This document shows positions 1 through 6,613 of a DNA stretch of 13,624 bases, in pieces. The stretch's first letter is position 1. The number at the start of each line of letters is the position of its first letter. Below the pieces are notes generated by a model. The model worked only from the letters and a program-made list of their open reading frames with translations. It was not told the DNA's origin and searched no databases. Position numbers and translations under genes: made by a program. Source of the stretch: RGIG1828 sp045536915 (lineage in GTDB: Bacteria > Bacillota > Clostridia > UMGS1810); the NCBI GenBank assembly GCA_045536915.1, contig JAZSOL010000023.1:1-13624 (forward strand). The letters run 5' to 3'.

Positions 1-991
1 CATTGTCCTTTAATGCTTCTGCAAGTTCTTCCAATGTGTTGAGCGTATCGGGAGCCAAACCCACAAGCTGTGCAATAGCCTGAGCCACAGCCTTTCCGCT
101 TTGAGCATTCGAGCTTTCGCTTTTGTATTCCTGGTCAACAGGCTCGTTGACCTGAGCACCATATTCGATATCCGAAAGCTTCTGAGCATAAGAATCGGTA
201 AAGTCGTTTGACGAAAGACCGTAGCCGTATTCCTTGTCAACTTTTGTATCTCTGAGGTCCTCAACAGCACTCAAAAGCCCTGCAATCTGATTGTCATATA
301 AAACTTTATCAACCTTTTCCCCAAACCACTCACTTATTTTGATGTCAACAGATTTGTCATCTTCGATTATTCCAACCTCCTCGCCGTCAACCTTCACCTT
401 TTCAATAACATTGACCTCTGCACCGTCCTCAATTGCGGAAAGCTTAGAAAGATGGAGGTTTGTAAAGTTGTTTTGAGAAAGCCCCATTCCGCTTACTTTG
501 TCTACTTTTGAATCGCTGAGATTTGATGTGAGAAGCCTGATGTTTTCGGTTTCAAGAATAAGCCTTGTGATGAGATTCGGATGAGAACCGATAAGCGCTG
601 TGCTGTAGGATGTTGTGTCTATGCTGTCGGTAACAAGGATTCTTCCTTCCTTTGAATACCAGGTGGAAACAACTTCGTTCCCTGATGTTTTGTATGCCGC
701 AATCTGATAAACAACAAGTCCGTCTGAGCAGGTTATTTCTTTTCCGGGATGCCACACAAGAAATAACTGCCCGCTTTTTTTGTCAGATTCAGTGTAAAGC
801 TGTGTGCCGTCTTTTTCAAATATTGCAGGCACTCCTTCAATTTCTGCAACAATCATGAGAGTGTATGCAGAGAGCTTTGAATCAATCAGAAATTTCACGG
901 TGTCATAATTATCTGTAAACTGTGATATGCTTATGTTTGAGGTGTCTGTATTGTCTGTTGCATCCACGGTAATTACTTTTGTTCCATTCAT
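1..991 (-). CDS. Phage fibre protein (head or tail fibre), C-terminus beyond the window
   Basis: The frame is open from an ATG at 991 to the window edge, giving about 330 visible residues and no stop, so the gene is partial. An AGGAG ribosome binding site lies just upstream. The first ~150 residues form an unrecognised beta-rich region. Two copies of a 32-residue fibre repeat follow, at residues 163-194 and 251-282, both starting VDK and ending GA(E/Q)VN with GLS.N.FT in between. Next come SSNAQSGKAVAQAI near residues 293-307 and a DTLNTLEELAEAL segment at the visible end. These segments are typical of Firmicutes phage fibre and baseplate proteins, which form trimeric fibres for host attachment or head decoration. 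The gene follows the Prp-like gene by 18 bases on the same strand, so it is probably co-transcribed with the portal. Its place next to portal and protease fits a head fibre, but a tail fibre cannot be excluded. Confidence 0.8.
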   Translation of the reverse strand, partial: MNGTKVITVDATDNTDTSNISISQFTDNYDTVKFLIDSKLSAYTLMIVAEIEGVPAIFEKDGTQLYTESDKKSGQLFLVWHPGKEITCSDGLVVYQIAAYKTSGNEVVSTWYSKEGRILVTDSIDTTSYSTALIGSHPNLITRLILETENIRLLTSNLSDSKVDKVSGMGLSQNNFTNLHLSKLSAIEDGAEVNVIEKVKVDGEEVGIIEDDKSVDIKISEWFGEKVDKVLYDNQIAGLLSAVEDLRDTKVDKEYGYGLSSNDFTDSYAQKLSDIEYGAQVNEPVDQEYKSESSNAQSGKAVAQAIAQLVGLAPDTLNTLEELAEALKDN

Positions 992-1009
992 TTTTTTCAC
1001 TCCTTTTGC

Positions 1010-1324
1010 TTAAATGTTTATGTCGATATTCGACGGGAATCTTCCTTTCAGAAGTTTAAAGCCGTTAATCACGGTCTGGATAACCGTTTCGGCATCGCGA
1101 AGGTTTTCGGAGGTGTTGTCAAAACGGATATGACACCAGCCTCCGCCATAACCTGAGCTGAATTTTTTAAGATTAAGCTTTTTAAGAGAATCCATAAGAG
1201 TAAAAACAAGCATAGAAACCGCGCAGCAGCAAAGGTCGTAACCGTTTACTCTCCCTGCATTGCAGTGTCCCATAATGGTTATGTCGGTTGTTTCCTTGCT
1301 TTTCTCAAAATTTACCTGAGTCAT
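1010..1324 (-). CDS. Prp-family cysteine protease, phage-encoded
   Basis: This 104-residue protein matches the Prp (YsxB) family in length and motif. The sequence GHC at residues 19-21 carries the candidate catalytic His20. The segment DLCCCAVSM at residues 30-38 aligns with the family motif DIVCAAVS and places the catalytic Cys at position 33. Bacterial Prp removes the N-terminal extension of ribosomal protein L27 in Firmicutes, and phage relatives are thought to process capsid or scaffold proteins. This gene lies between portal and fibre genes and its ATG overlaps the portal stop by four bases (ATGA), so translation is probably coupled and a prohead maturation role is the likelier one. Three cysteines in a row at 32-34 and GHC in place of the usual GHA are mildly unusual. 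The host copy would be expected beside rplU and rpmA, which are not here. The family call is fairly sure; the substrate is inference. Confidence 0.75.
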   Translation of the reverse strand: MTQVNFEKSKETTDITIMGHCNAGRVNGYDLCCCAVSMLVFTLMDSLKKLNLKKFSSGYGGGWCHIRFDNTSENLRDAETVIQTVINGFKLLKGRFPSNIDINI

Positions 1325-3129
1325 ATTTTGCTCCTTTCTCTTGCAGCTTTAACAATACTCCCTCCGGGAAAAGCTTTTTTAAATCCCTGCTGTGCATATG
1401 GAATATCTGAGCCGGATTCGTTCAAACCGCCTGACGGGTCAATAAATTCATTTTCAGCGCTCCGGTTCATACCAAAATCACCGGAAGCTGCATTTTCACG
1501 AATTCTTTCCATTATTTCCGGTTTGCCGTCAAAGTTCATCATTTCAAGGCAAATCAAAGCTTCCTGAGCTCTTTCGGGATTAAACATTCCCAGATTATAA
1601 AGCTCTTTTGCAAGCTCGTTGTGAACCGAAACGCTGAACGGATTGTCTTTTTCGCCGGTAATATATACGTCGAAAATCGGAACCCTTGCACATACCGCTG
1701 TGTTGCCGTCGGTTATAAATTCCGTTTTTTCCTTAATGGCGTTGTTGGTGTATCTTAAAAAGCTCACACCAGAGTCCGCACCTGTTATGCGAAAGCATCG
1801 TGGTTCATCGTAGAACTGACGAATCAGCTCGATTATCATATAGTTTATTTTTTTGAAAGCCCTGTAGGAGCTTTTTATCATATCCCTTGCAGATTTGTTG
1901 CCGGCTTCCTGAAGTGCGGCTATGGCACTTGCCGCAGTTACTCCTTTAAGTGTGCCCCCCTGCGACACATCCCGGTTTCCCGTGGTTTCTTTCAGCTCAT
2001 CAATTTTCTGGGCAAGAAGCGTTATAACGCTTCCGTCAAGCTGTGATACGGTGATCTCTTTGATGTTGCGCTCGTCAAGACTGCCCGATGTGTGCACGAA
2101 TTCCTTTGACCAGTCGGCAAATTCTTCTTCGTTTATGCCCGAGTTGTCGGATATAAAAAATCTTCTTCTGCCTGATTGCAGAGTGTTTTTCAGAATAATC
2201 TGATTGAGCTTGTCGATATACATCTGAACATCTTTCATAACATCTATGTAGCCGAATCCACACGGAGTGCCTTCGTCTCTGAAAAGAACATCAAACACAA
2301 CCGGATATTTCCCGTGGTTGTAGAAGCCTTTCTCATATAAATGCGGGTCGTTTTCGGATGCATACAATACCGTGTCTCCAACGTATTTGCAGTAGTGCAC
2401 AACTTCCCTGTCGTTTATTGTCTTTTTGTAGTACCAGTCTATGACTGCACTTTTTGATTCAGTGTCCACGTTGTCGTCATACACATATTTTGCCACATCA
2501 ACCGTGCTTGTTCCGAGTTTGCCGTTTAAAAACGGATATTTGGAAATCAGAACATCGTTGTCGGCCAGCTCAACCGTAAAGAGGTTCCGGCTTTCCTGAA
2601 TATCTCTGATACCGCTTTCCCAGAACATATTGAGTAAATCAAGCTGACGTATGTCGATATTGCCGAGTCCGTTTTCAAGCGATGAATTCCAGAATACTCC
2701 GTAGCATCCGGTTCCGGTTTTAAGCTTATACCACCATACATCCGAATAGGTTTGTTCAAAATCGTTGTATTCAAGAATAACCGGCAAAATCTCCGAGAGC
2801 ATACGGGCGTCGGTTTTGTCGCCTTCTTCTCTCGGCAGAACGCACGGCTTTGGAAAATTATCCATAGCGTCTGCGTGTTTGTTGGAAATGCAATTAAAAA
2901 GCCATGCAGAAGCAGGCTTGGGGTCCGACGGGTTTGAATCTCCGATTATTCCCCAGTGTTGCATTTTCCACCAGCGATTGTTTTCAATAATTCTTTTTTC
3001 GAGATTTACCTTACCCTCTTTGTATTTTGCCAGAGTAAGGTTTGCTTTCCTCACATCCTCTTTGCCGATTTTGTGATAAGGCCGGGGATTTGCCGTTAAT
3101 TCTTCTTCCAAATCATAATTTTCGTTCAT
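1321..3129 (-). CDS. Phage portal protein
   Basis: This 602-residue protein is judged to be a portal, the dodecameric ring at one capsid vertex through which DNA is packaged and released. It has the length and character of large portals of Firmicutes phages: an N-terminal charged helical region, a W/Y-rich stretch with KLKTGTGCYGVFWN near residues 135-148, and acidic beta segments. A long helical part follows (MYIDKLNQIILKNTLQSGRR, then TGNRDVSQG and GVTAASAIAALQEAG) that resembles the wing-stem-crown order of portals. The C-terminal ~80 residues look disordered. The ATG at 3129 has a good AAAGGAGA site. The gene is intact, so the block is not obviously decayed. A terminase large subunit normally lies directly upstream but is absent. 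An AT-rich stretch at 3150-3180 could supply a weak promoter (TTTAAA, 16 bases, TATAGT on the minus strand), though this is tentative. Confidence 0.82.
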   Translation of the reverse strand: MNENYDLEEELTANPRPYHKIGKEDVRKANLTLAKYKEGKVNLEKRIIENNRWWKMQHWGIIGDSNPSDPKPASAWLFNCISNKHADAMDNFPKPCVLPREEGDKTDARMLSEILPVILEYNDFEQTYSDVWWYKLKTGTGCYGVFWNSSLENGLGNIDIRQLDLLNMFWESGIRDIQESRNLFTVELADNDVLISKYPFLNGKLGTSTVDVAKYVYDDNVDTESKSAVIDWYYKKTINDREVVHYCKYVGDTVLYASENDPHLYEKGFYNHGKYPVVFDVLFRDEGTPCGFGYIDVMKDVQMYIDKLNQIILKNTLQSGRRRFFISDNSGINEEEFADWSKEFVHTSGSLDERNIKEITVSQLDGSVITLLAQKIDELKETTGNRDVSQGGTLKGVTAASAIAALQEAGNKSARDMIKSSYRAFKKINYMIIELIRQFYDEPRCFRITGADSGVSFLRYTNNAIKEKTEFITDGNTAVCARVPIFDVYITGEKDNPFSVSVHNELAKELYNLGMFNPERAQEALICLEMMNFDGKPEIMERIRENAASGDFGMNRSAENEFIDPSGGLNESGSDIPYAQQGFKKAFPGGSIVKAARERSKI

Positions 3130-3177
3130 TGTATCTCTCCTTTCCCTTGCACTATATATATTTTACTATATTTTTAA

Positions 3178-3468
3178 ATTTGGCGGGGGGATTTGAAAAA
3201 TGCTGAAAAAACCGCTGTAAGTCTTGAAACTCAAGGGGTCTGTGGGTTTGGAATTTCGTTTTATGCACGGTGTGATTTTTGCGGAGAACACGCAATAGGC
3301 TTTGCAAAAATGGGTTATCTCAAAAAGCAGTATGGCGATACTCCACTTGAGCTTATTAAAGGAATTAAAAATGTTTTTGACCTGAAAAATATCTTGAATC
3401 CGGGGAAGATTTTTTTATTACATAGGAATTTGAATCGGCAATTGCTTGCAAAAAAAATTCCTTGTTAA
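3178..3468 (+). pseudogene. Remnant of a FAD-linked oxidase (GlcD / D-lactate dehydrogenase type), C-terminal end only
   Basis: The frame is open from 3178 and could be read from a TTG at 3193, giving 91 residues. Residues from about 29 onward (GEHAIGFAKMGYLKKQYG, then IKNVFDLKNILNPGKIF) match the extreme C-terminus of FAD-linked oxidases of the GlcD family. There GEHGIG and DP..ILNPGK are conserved positions near the flavin and substrate site. A full protein is about 450-470 residues, so the FAD-binding domain and most of the catalytic domain are missing. The ~28 residues before GEHAIG do not resemble the family, so homology probably starts near 3276. The piece most likely marks a deletion or insertion scar where phage DNA meets host sequence. 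It ends inside a hairpin that may be its terminator. A functional short protein is unlikely. Confidence 0.65.
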
Positions 3469-3504
3469 ACGTTCGCTTCGCTCACATTTTAACAAGGAAA
3501 TTTT
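3455..3504 (+). terminator. Hairpin terminator after the oxidase remnant
   Basis: A perfect 12-bp stem pairs 3458-3469 (TTCCTTGTTAAA) with 3488-3499 (TTTAACAAGGAA) around an 18-base loop. It is flanked by a run of A on the left and TTTT on the right. The remnant's stop codon lies inside the left arm. The A and T flanks would let it act in both directions. The stem is AT-rich, so termination may be weak. Confidence 0.5.
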
Positions 3505-3552
3505 GTTCTGATATCAGTTATTACGAAATAATTAAATAGTTTTGAACACAAC

Positions 3553-3623
3553 AAAAAAACAGGCATATCCGGGATTGAATATGTGAGCTGTGCGCTCACC
3601 CTGTGACAAGCCTGTTCTTTTTT
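3553..3623 (-). terminator. Terminator of the secreted-protein gene, with nested hairpin
   Basis: Read on the minus strand, AACAGGC (3610-3616) pairs with GCCTGTT (3558-3564) and is followed by a run of seven T. This lies shortly after the stop codon at 3649. Inside the large loop a second hairpin pairs GTGAGC (3583-3588) with GCTCAC (3594-3599). A-rich sequence on the other side could also make it work for plus-strand transcripts from the oxidase remnant. Confidence 0.6.
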
Positions 3624-3648
3624 CTGTTTTTAAATTTATTTGGGAACA

Positions 3649-5217
3649 TCAATTAAGAGCTGAATTATATATTTCCGCTATCTTCCATCTTCCGTTTTCT
3701 TTTTCAAAACAGAAAATATACTCATCCTCATTATGACCCTCTTTAATGGAAACAGCCTTGCGCCCGTTTAAATCTTCGATTTGCTTTGCTGAAGAAACAA
3801 TAAACCACGCAGGCCCAAACCCCGGCATATAAGCATAGAGCTTGCCGTCATGTTCAACACCGCCCATTTCAAAAGCGGTTTCGGTTATGCGGTTTTTGCT
3901 TTCACATTCGGATGTTATGTATTGCAAAATATAGTTTATGACTTCCGCTTTGGAGTCAACCTCCATAACTCTTTTTGCAGTTTCGCTGTATTGAGGCGCG
4001 ATTTGAACTTCTATTGTATCATTTTCGTGCGTTGTAAACAACATAGACAACGATTGCGTTCTTTCCCATATTTCGATACATTCAAGAGCTCTTCCCATTG
4101 TGAACGTTGGGGCATACGGATTAACGTTTATACCGGTATCAACAATATGCTCATACTTTGACGCACCTGCAATCGAGCCTATGCTTGCAACCGCGAAAAT
4201 ATTTCCGTTTTCTCCAATAAATATGGGAGTGCTCATGTTGCACGCTTCATCTGATATTGTGTAATTGTATCTGTCATTATAATAGTCGAGCATATAGTCC
4301 GGGCAATTATTTTCATATAAATTAACGTAGTAATCGCCGGCTGCCTGCTTTAATTTGCTGATAAATCCGCTCTCGGAATATCCGGCAAATGCAATTAATT
4401 CTGAATTGGTAAGTGCCTTTCCTGTTGAGCAGTTCATATTATATACTTCTCTTTCAGAGCCGCCCCAGTCATAAAACTCTGATGTGATACACACGGATAT
4501 TATATCCATGTTTACATAATATTCATTTGAAATTTTATTCACGCTCAAAAACCCATCCTGCTCAAGAGTTTGCAGTGAGTTTTGGATTTCGCCGTAATAT
4601 TTATCATATATACTGCGATTAACATTTAGAGCATCCGAAGACACCATGTTAAATGCCGGTATCTTATAACTGTATCTTATTGTTTCGCCGTATTTGTTTT
4701 CCCTGACATCCTCAAGAACATAAGCATCATATACCAGGTCTTTATCTGCATACTGCTTTGAGCCGTGAGATTCGCTGTGTTTTTTCAGGGTTTGCGGAGA
4801 ATCAATATATACGGAATATGTTGAATCAAGCCAGTCAACCTTGCAACTCAGAAGCTCGGCAACCGCTCTTAAGGGAACCATTGTTCTTGAATTGATAAGC
4901 TTTGGCGCCTTAGGTATTTTTACCGGTCCGGATGAGGTTATAACATAATCCATACCAATATACATTGTGAAGCTTTCCTGTTCTTTTATCACTTTAACAG
5001 ATGAATCAGACGGATTCCAGATTACCTCGCATCCAAGGCACTCGCTAACAAGACGCAGCGGAACAAACGTTACTCCGTCTTCAATAATGGGCATCTGATC
5101 GGTTACAACTTCCTTTTCCGAGATAATAAGCCCGACATCGCTTTGTGCCAAAGCAGTAATACTAAAAAATGAAAATAAAATGGTTAAAACCAAACAACAG
5201 ATAAAACTTTTTTTCAT
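3649..5217 (-). CDS. Secreted protein: copper-amine-oxidase-N-like domain, central DUF3298/DUF4163-like region
   Basis: The protein has 522 residues from the ATG at 5217, chosen because GGAGG sits five bases upstream; the in-frame ATG at 5229 overlaps that site and is less likely. Residues 1-24 form a Sec signal peptide (KK, hydrophobic core, ALA before Gln25) with no lipobox. Residues ~30-135 hold the two-part copper-amine-oxidase N-terminal-like fold: FVPLRLVSECLGCEVIW at 51-67 and MVPLRAVAELLSCKVDW at 113-129. Such domains are common in secreted clostridial proteins and are thought to bind the cell wall or other surface partners rather than copper. The middle (~170-330) resembles DUF4163/DUF3298 proteins (PdaC/RsiV type), whose role is not settled. 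The last ~110 residues resemble a small alpha+beta domain ending in ENGRWKIAEIY, as in NTF2-like folds. No enzyme motif is evident. The gene is monocistronic, with its own promoter, leader hairpin and terminator. Confidence 0.72.
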   Translation of the reverse strand: MKKSFICCLVLTILFSFFSITALAQSDVGLIISEKEVVTDQMPIIEDGVTFVPLRLVSECLGCEVIWNPSDSSVKVIKEQESFTMYIGMDYVITSSGPVKIPKAPKLINSRTMVPLRAVAELLSCKVDWLDSTYSVYIDSPQTLKKHSESHGSKQYADKDLVYDAYVLEDVRENKYGETIRYSYKIPAFNMVSSDALNVNRSIYDKYYGEIQNSLQTLEQDGFLSVNKISNEYYVNMDIISVCITSEFYDWGGSEREVYNMNCSTGKALTNSELIAFAGYSESGFISKLKQAAGDYYVNLYENNCPDYMLDYYNDRYNYTISDEACNMSTPIFIGENGNIFAVASIGSIAGASKYEHIVDTGINVNPYAPTFTMGRALECIEIWERTQSLSMLFTTHENDTIEVQIAPQYSETAKRVMEVDSKAEVINYILQYITSECESKNRITETAFEMGGVEHDGKLYAYMPGFGPAWFIVSSAKQIEDLNGRKAVSIKEGHNEDEYIFCFEKENGRWKIAEIYNSALN

Positions 5218-5249
5218 GATAACCTCCATGTTTTAATGTTTTTTAAAAC

Positions 5250-5302
5250 ACATAATCTTCTCTTCGTCATAATGATTTCTCGTTACGAAGAGAAGATTAT
5301 GT
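5250..5302 (-). promoter_or_regulatory. 18-bp inverted repeat in the leader of the secreted-protein gene
   Basis: Bases 5250-5267 pair perfectly with 5285-5302 (arm core CATAATCTTCTCTTCGT), leaving a 17-base loop. On the minus strand it starts only a few bases after the predicted transcription start (about 5309) and ends 33 bases before the start codon. There is no strong T-run after it, so it is not an obvious terminator. It could be a 5' stabilising stem-loop, a protein-binding operator, or a control of translation. Confidence 0.5.
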
Positions 5303-5315
5303 TGCTGTTGTTTTC

Positions 5316-5344
5316 AGTATACATTATGTCCTGCGTTTTTTCAA
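5316..5344 (-). promoter_or_regulatory. Predicted vegetative promoter of the secreted-protein gene
   Basis: On the minus strand, a -35 TTGAAA (5344-5339) and a -10 TATACT (5321-5316) are separated by 17 bases. Each hexamer is one base from consensus. The predicted start near 5309 gives a leader of about 90 bases that begins almost immediately with the 18-bp hairpin. Confidence 0.55.
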
Positions 5345-5466
5345 TCTGTATATTTCAACAAAGTTTCAAGGCAAAAATTGGAAATAATAAATAACGAAAA
5401 TTAACCTAAAAAGACACATATCATATTTAAATAAAATCAAACAAAACTGCAACAAAAAAACAATTA

Positions 5467-5495
5467 TTGACATTAAATGTTATTTATAGTATAAT
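5467..5495 (+). promoter_or_regulatory. Consensus sigma-A promoter of the SGNH hydrolase gene
   Basis: TTGACA (5467-5472) and TATAAT (5490-5495) are both perfect consensus and are separated by exactly 17 bases. The upstream DNA is very A-rich (about 5380-5462), which may act as an UP-like element. The predicted start is near 5502, about 40 bases before the ATG. No operator-like repeat overlaps it, which suggests strong, largely unregulated expression. The 311 bases between the divergent start codons at 5217 and 5541 hold only this promoter, the minus-strand promoter and the leader hairpin. Confidence 0.8.
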
Positions 5496-5540
5496 CTCAC
5501 TGAAATACAGTTATATTCTGATTGCACAGGAGTTGAATTT

Positions 5541-6437
5541 ATGAATTTGAAAAATAATGATATAATATGTTTCCTTGGTGACAGCATCACCGCACAGGGC
5601 TTGTGGATGGCAGAAACGTATCAGTATCTGCGCAAAAAATATCGTGTTAAGTGTTATAATTGCGGTGTGGCAGGCGGAAACGTGAACAATGCGCTGAAAT
5701 ATCTGCACAGTAAGTGCTTGGTATATAATCCCGACTATGTTGTGATTATGTTTGGTGTAAATGATATTTCAAGAGAATTGTATATTCAAAATGATGAATC
5801 CGCCGCAACAAAAAGGCAGGAAGCAATTGAACGCTACAAACTCGGTTACACAAAAGTTCTGGACGAAATCGTTTCATCGGGTGCAACTCCGGTAATTTGC
5901 ACTCCGGTTCCTTATGATGAAATAAATGAATCAGAATCGGCAAACCTCAAATGTCAGTGTGGTCTTGATGTGCTTTCGGAATTTTTACGCAATATTGCAT
6001 CAGAACGCGGATATGAGCTTGTTGATTTTTCAAAAATAATAAAACCTCTTATTCCGTGCGCAGATATTATCAGTGAAGACAGAGTTCATCCCACAACTCA
6101 CGGATATCATATGATGGCAGAATTTTTCCTGAATGAAACCGGACAAAAGGATTTTGTGGAATCAGACAAAGTTTTTGAGTTTGAGCCGTGGAATCAGGAC
6201 CGCTATGATACCGAACAGAAATTACACTGTTTTAACTTCGTTGAATTCTGTGTACTTCTGGACAGAGGATGGTACTCAAACAAAACCACTGAAGAAAAGA
6301 AGAAAATTGCCATGGAAGAATTCGAAAAATACGACGACAAAACAACCTTTATTCCCATGGCATTCAAGGAATATACAGAACTTGTTGATGTGTATGATCA
6401 AATCCGTGGTGAAATCGTCAAACGAACAATATACTGA
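5541..6437 (+). CDS. SGNH/GDSL-family hydrolase (esterase or deacetylase), cytoplasmic
   Basis: This 298-residue protein carries all four SGNH blocks. Block I is FLGDSIT with nucleophile Ser15, block II has Gly45 in GVAGGN, block III is GVND with Asn74, and block V is DRVHP with Asp180 and His183. The family hydrolyses esters such as acyl groups on sugars, lipids or polysaccharides; the substrate cannot be told from sequence. There is no signal peptide or membrane segment, so it probably acts inside the cell. The SGNH fold ends near residue 200. The remaining ~95 residues form a charged, probably helical extension rich in W, Y, E and K (EPWNQDRYD, then EEKKKIAMEEFEKYDD), which I do not recognise. 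The start is the ATG at 5541, with AGGAG eight bases upstream. The gene stands alone between a consensus promoter and a hairpin terminator, so neighbours do not suggest a pathway. Confidence 0.85.
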   Translation: MNLKNNDIICFLGDSITAQGLWMAETYQYLRKKYRVKCYNCGVAGGNVNNALKYLHSKCLVYNPDYVVIMFGVNDISRELYIQNDESAATKRQEAIERYKLGYTKVLDEIVSSGATPVICTPVPYDEINESESANLKCQCGLDVLSEFLRNIASERGYELVDFSKIIKPLIPCADIISEDRVHPTTHGYHMMAEFFLNETGQKDFVESDKVFEFEPWNQDRYDTEQKLHCFNFVEFCVLLDRGWYSNKTTEEKKKIAMEEFEKYDDKTTFIPMAFKEYTELVDVYDQIRGEIVKRTIY

Positions 6438-6457
6438 TAAGTAAAGAGTAAAATTTT

Positions 6458-6512
6458 GGGGGATGCGCCTGTTTTTGCACCTTTTTGATGCTGCAGGCTC
6501 ATCCCCTGTTTT
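6458..6512 (+). terminator. Rho-independent terminator after the SGNH hydrolase gene
   Basis: GGGGATG (6459-6465) pairs with CATCCCC (6500-6506). After one mismatch the stem continues as GCCTG (6467-6471) with CAGGC (6494-6498), around a 22-base loop. TGTTTTC and further T-rich sequence follow. It lies 20 bases after the stop codon and separates this gene from the uvrB promoter. Confidence 0.72.
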
Positions 6513-6554
6513 CATATTTTCCGTCATTATCTTCACGTAAATTTCTTTTTCCAC

Positions 6555-6583
6555 TTGATAAAATCTGAAACTCTTGCTATAAT
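6555..6583 (+). promoter_or_regulatory. Sigma-A promoter with extended -10, driving uvrB
   Basis: TTGATA (6555-6560) and TATAAT (6578-6583) are 17 bases apart, and TGC directly before the -10 forms an extended -10 element. The predicted start is near 6590, with a leader of about 25 bases. I looked for a Gram-positive LexA box (GAAC, four bases, GTTC) between 6437 and 6614 and saw none, although uvrB is often under SOS control. Confidence 0.75.
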
Positions 6584-6613
6584 AGAAAATGGAGTAATAT
6601 CGAGGTGAGGAAT

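Noticed and set aside
1922..2203. Plus-strand open frames opposite the portal gene
   Set aside because: They have no ribosome binding site, low-complexity S/F-rich products and are fully antisense to a clear portal gene.
3150..3180. A promoter for the portal gene in the AT-rich stretch
   Set aside because: TTTAAA with a 16-base spacer and TATAGT is too weak, and such matches are expected by chance in AT-rich DNA; mentioned only as a possibility in the portal entry.
5250..5302. The leader hairpin as a terminator or riboswitch
   Set aside because: It lacks a proper T-run for termination, and I see no conserved riboswitch core or competing fold.
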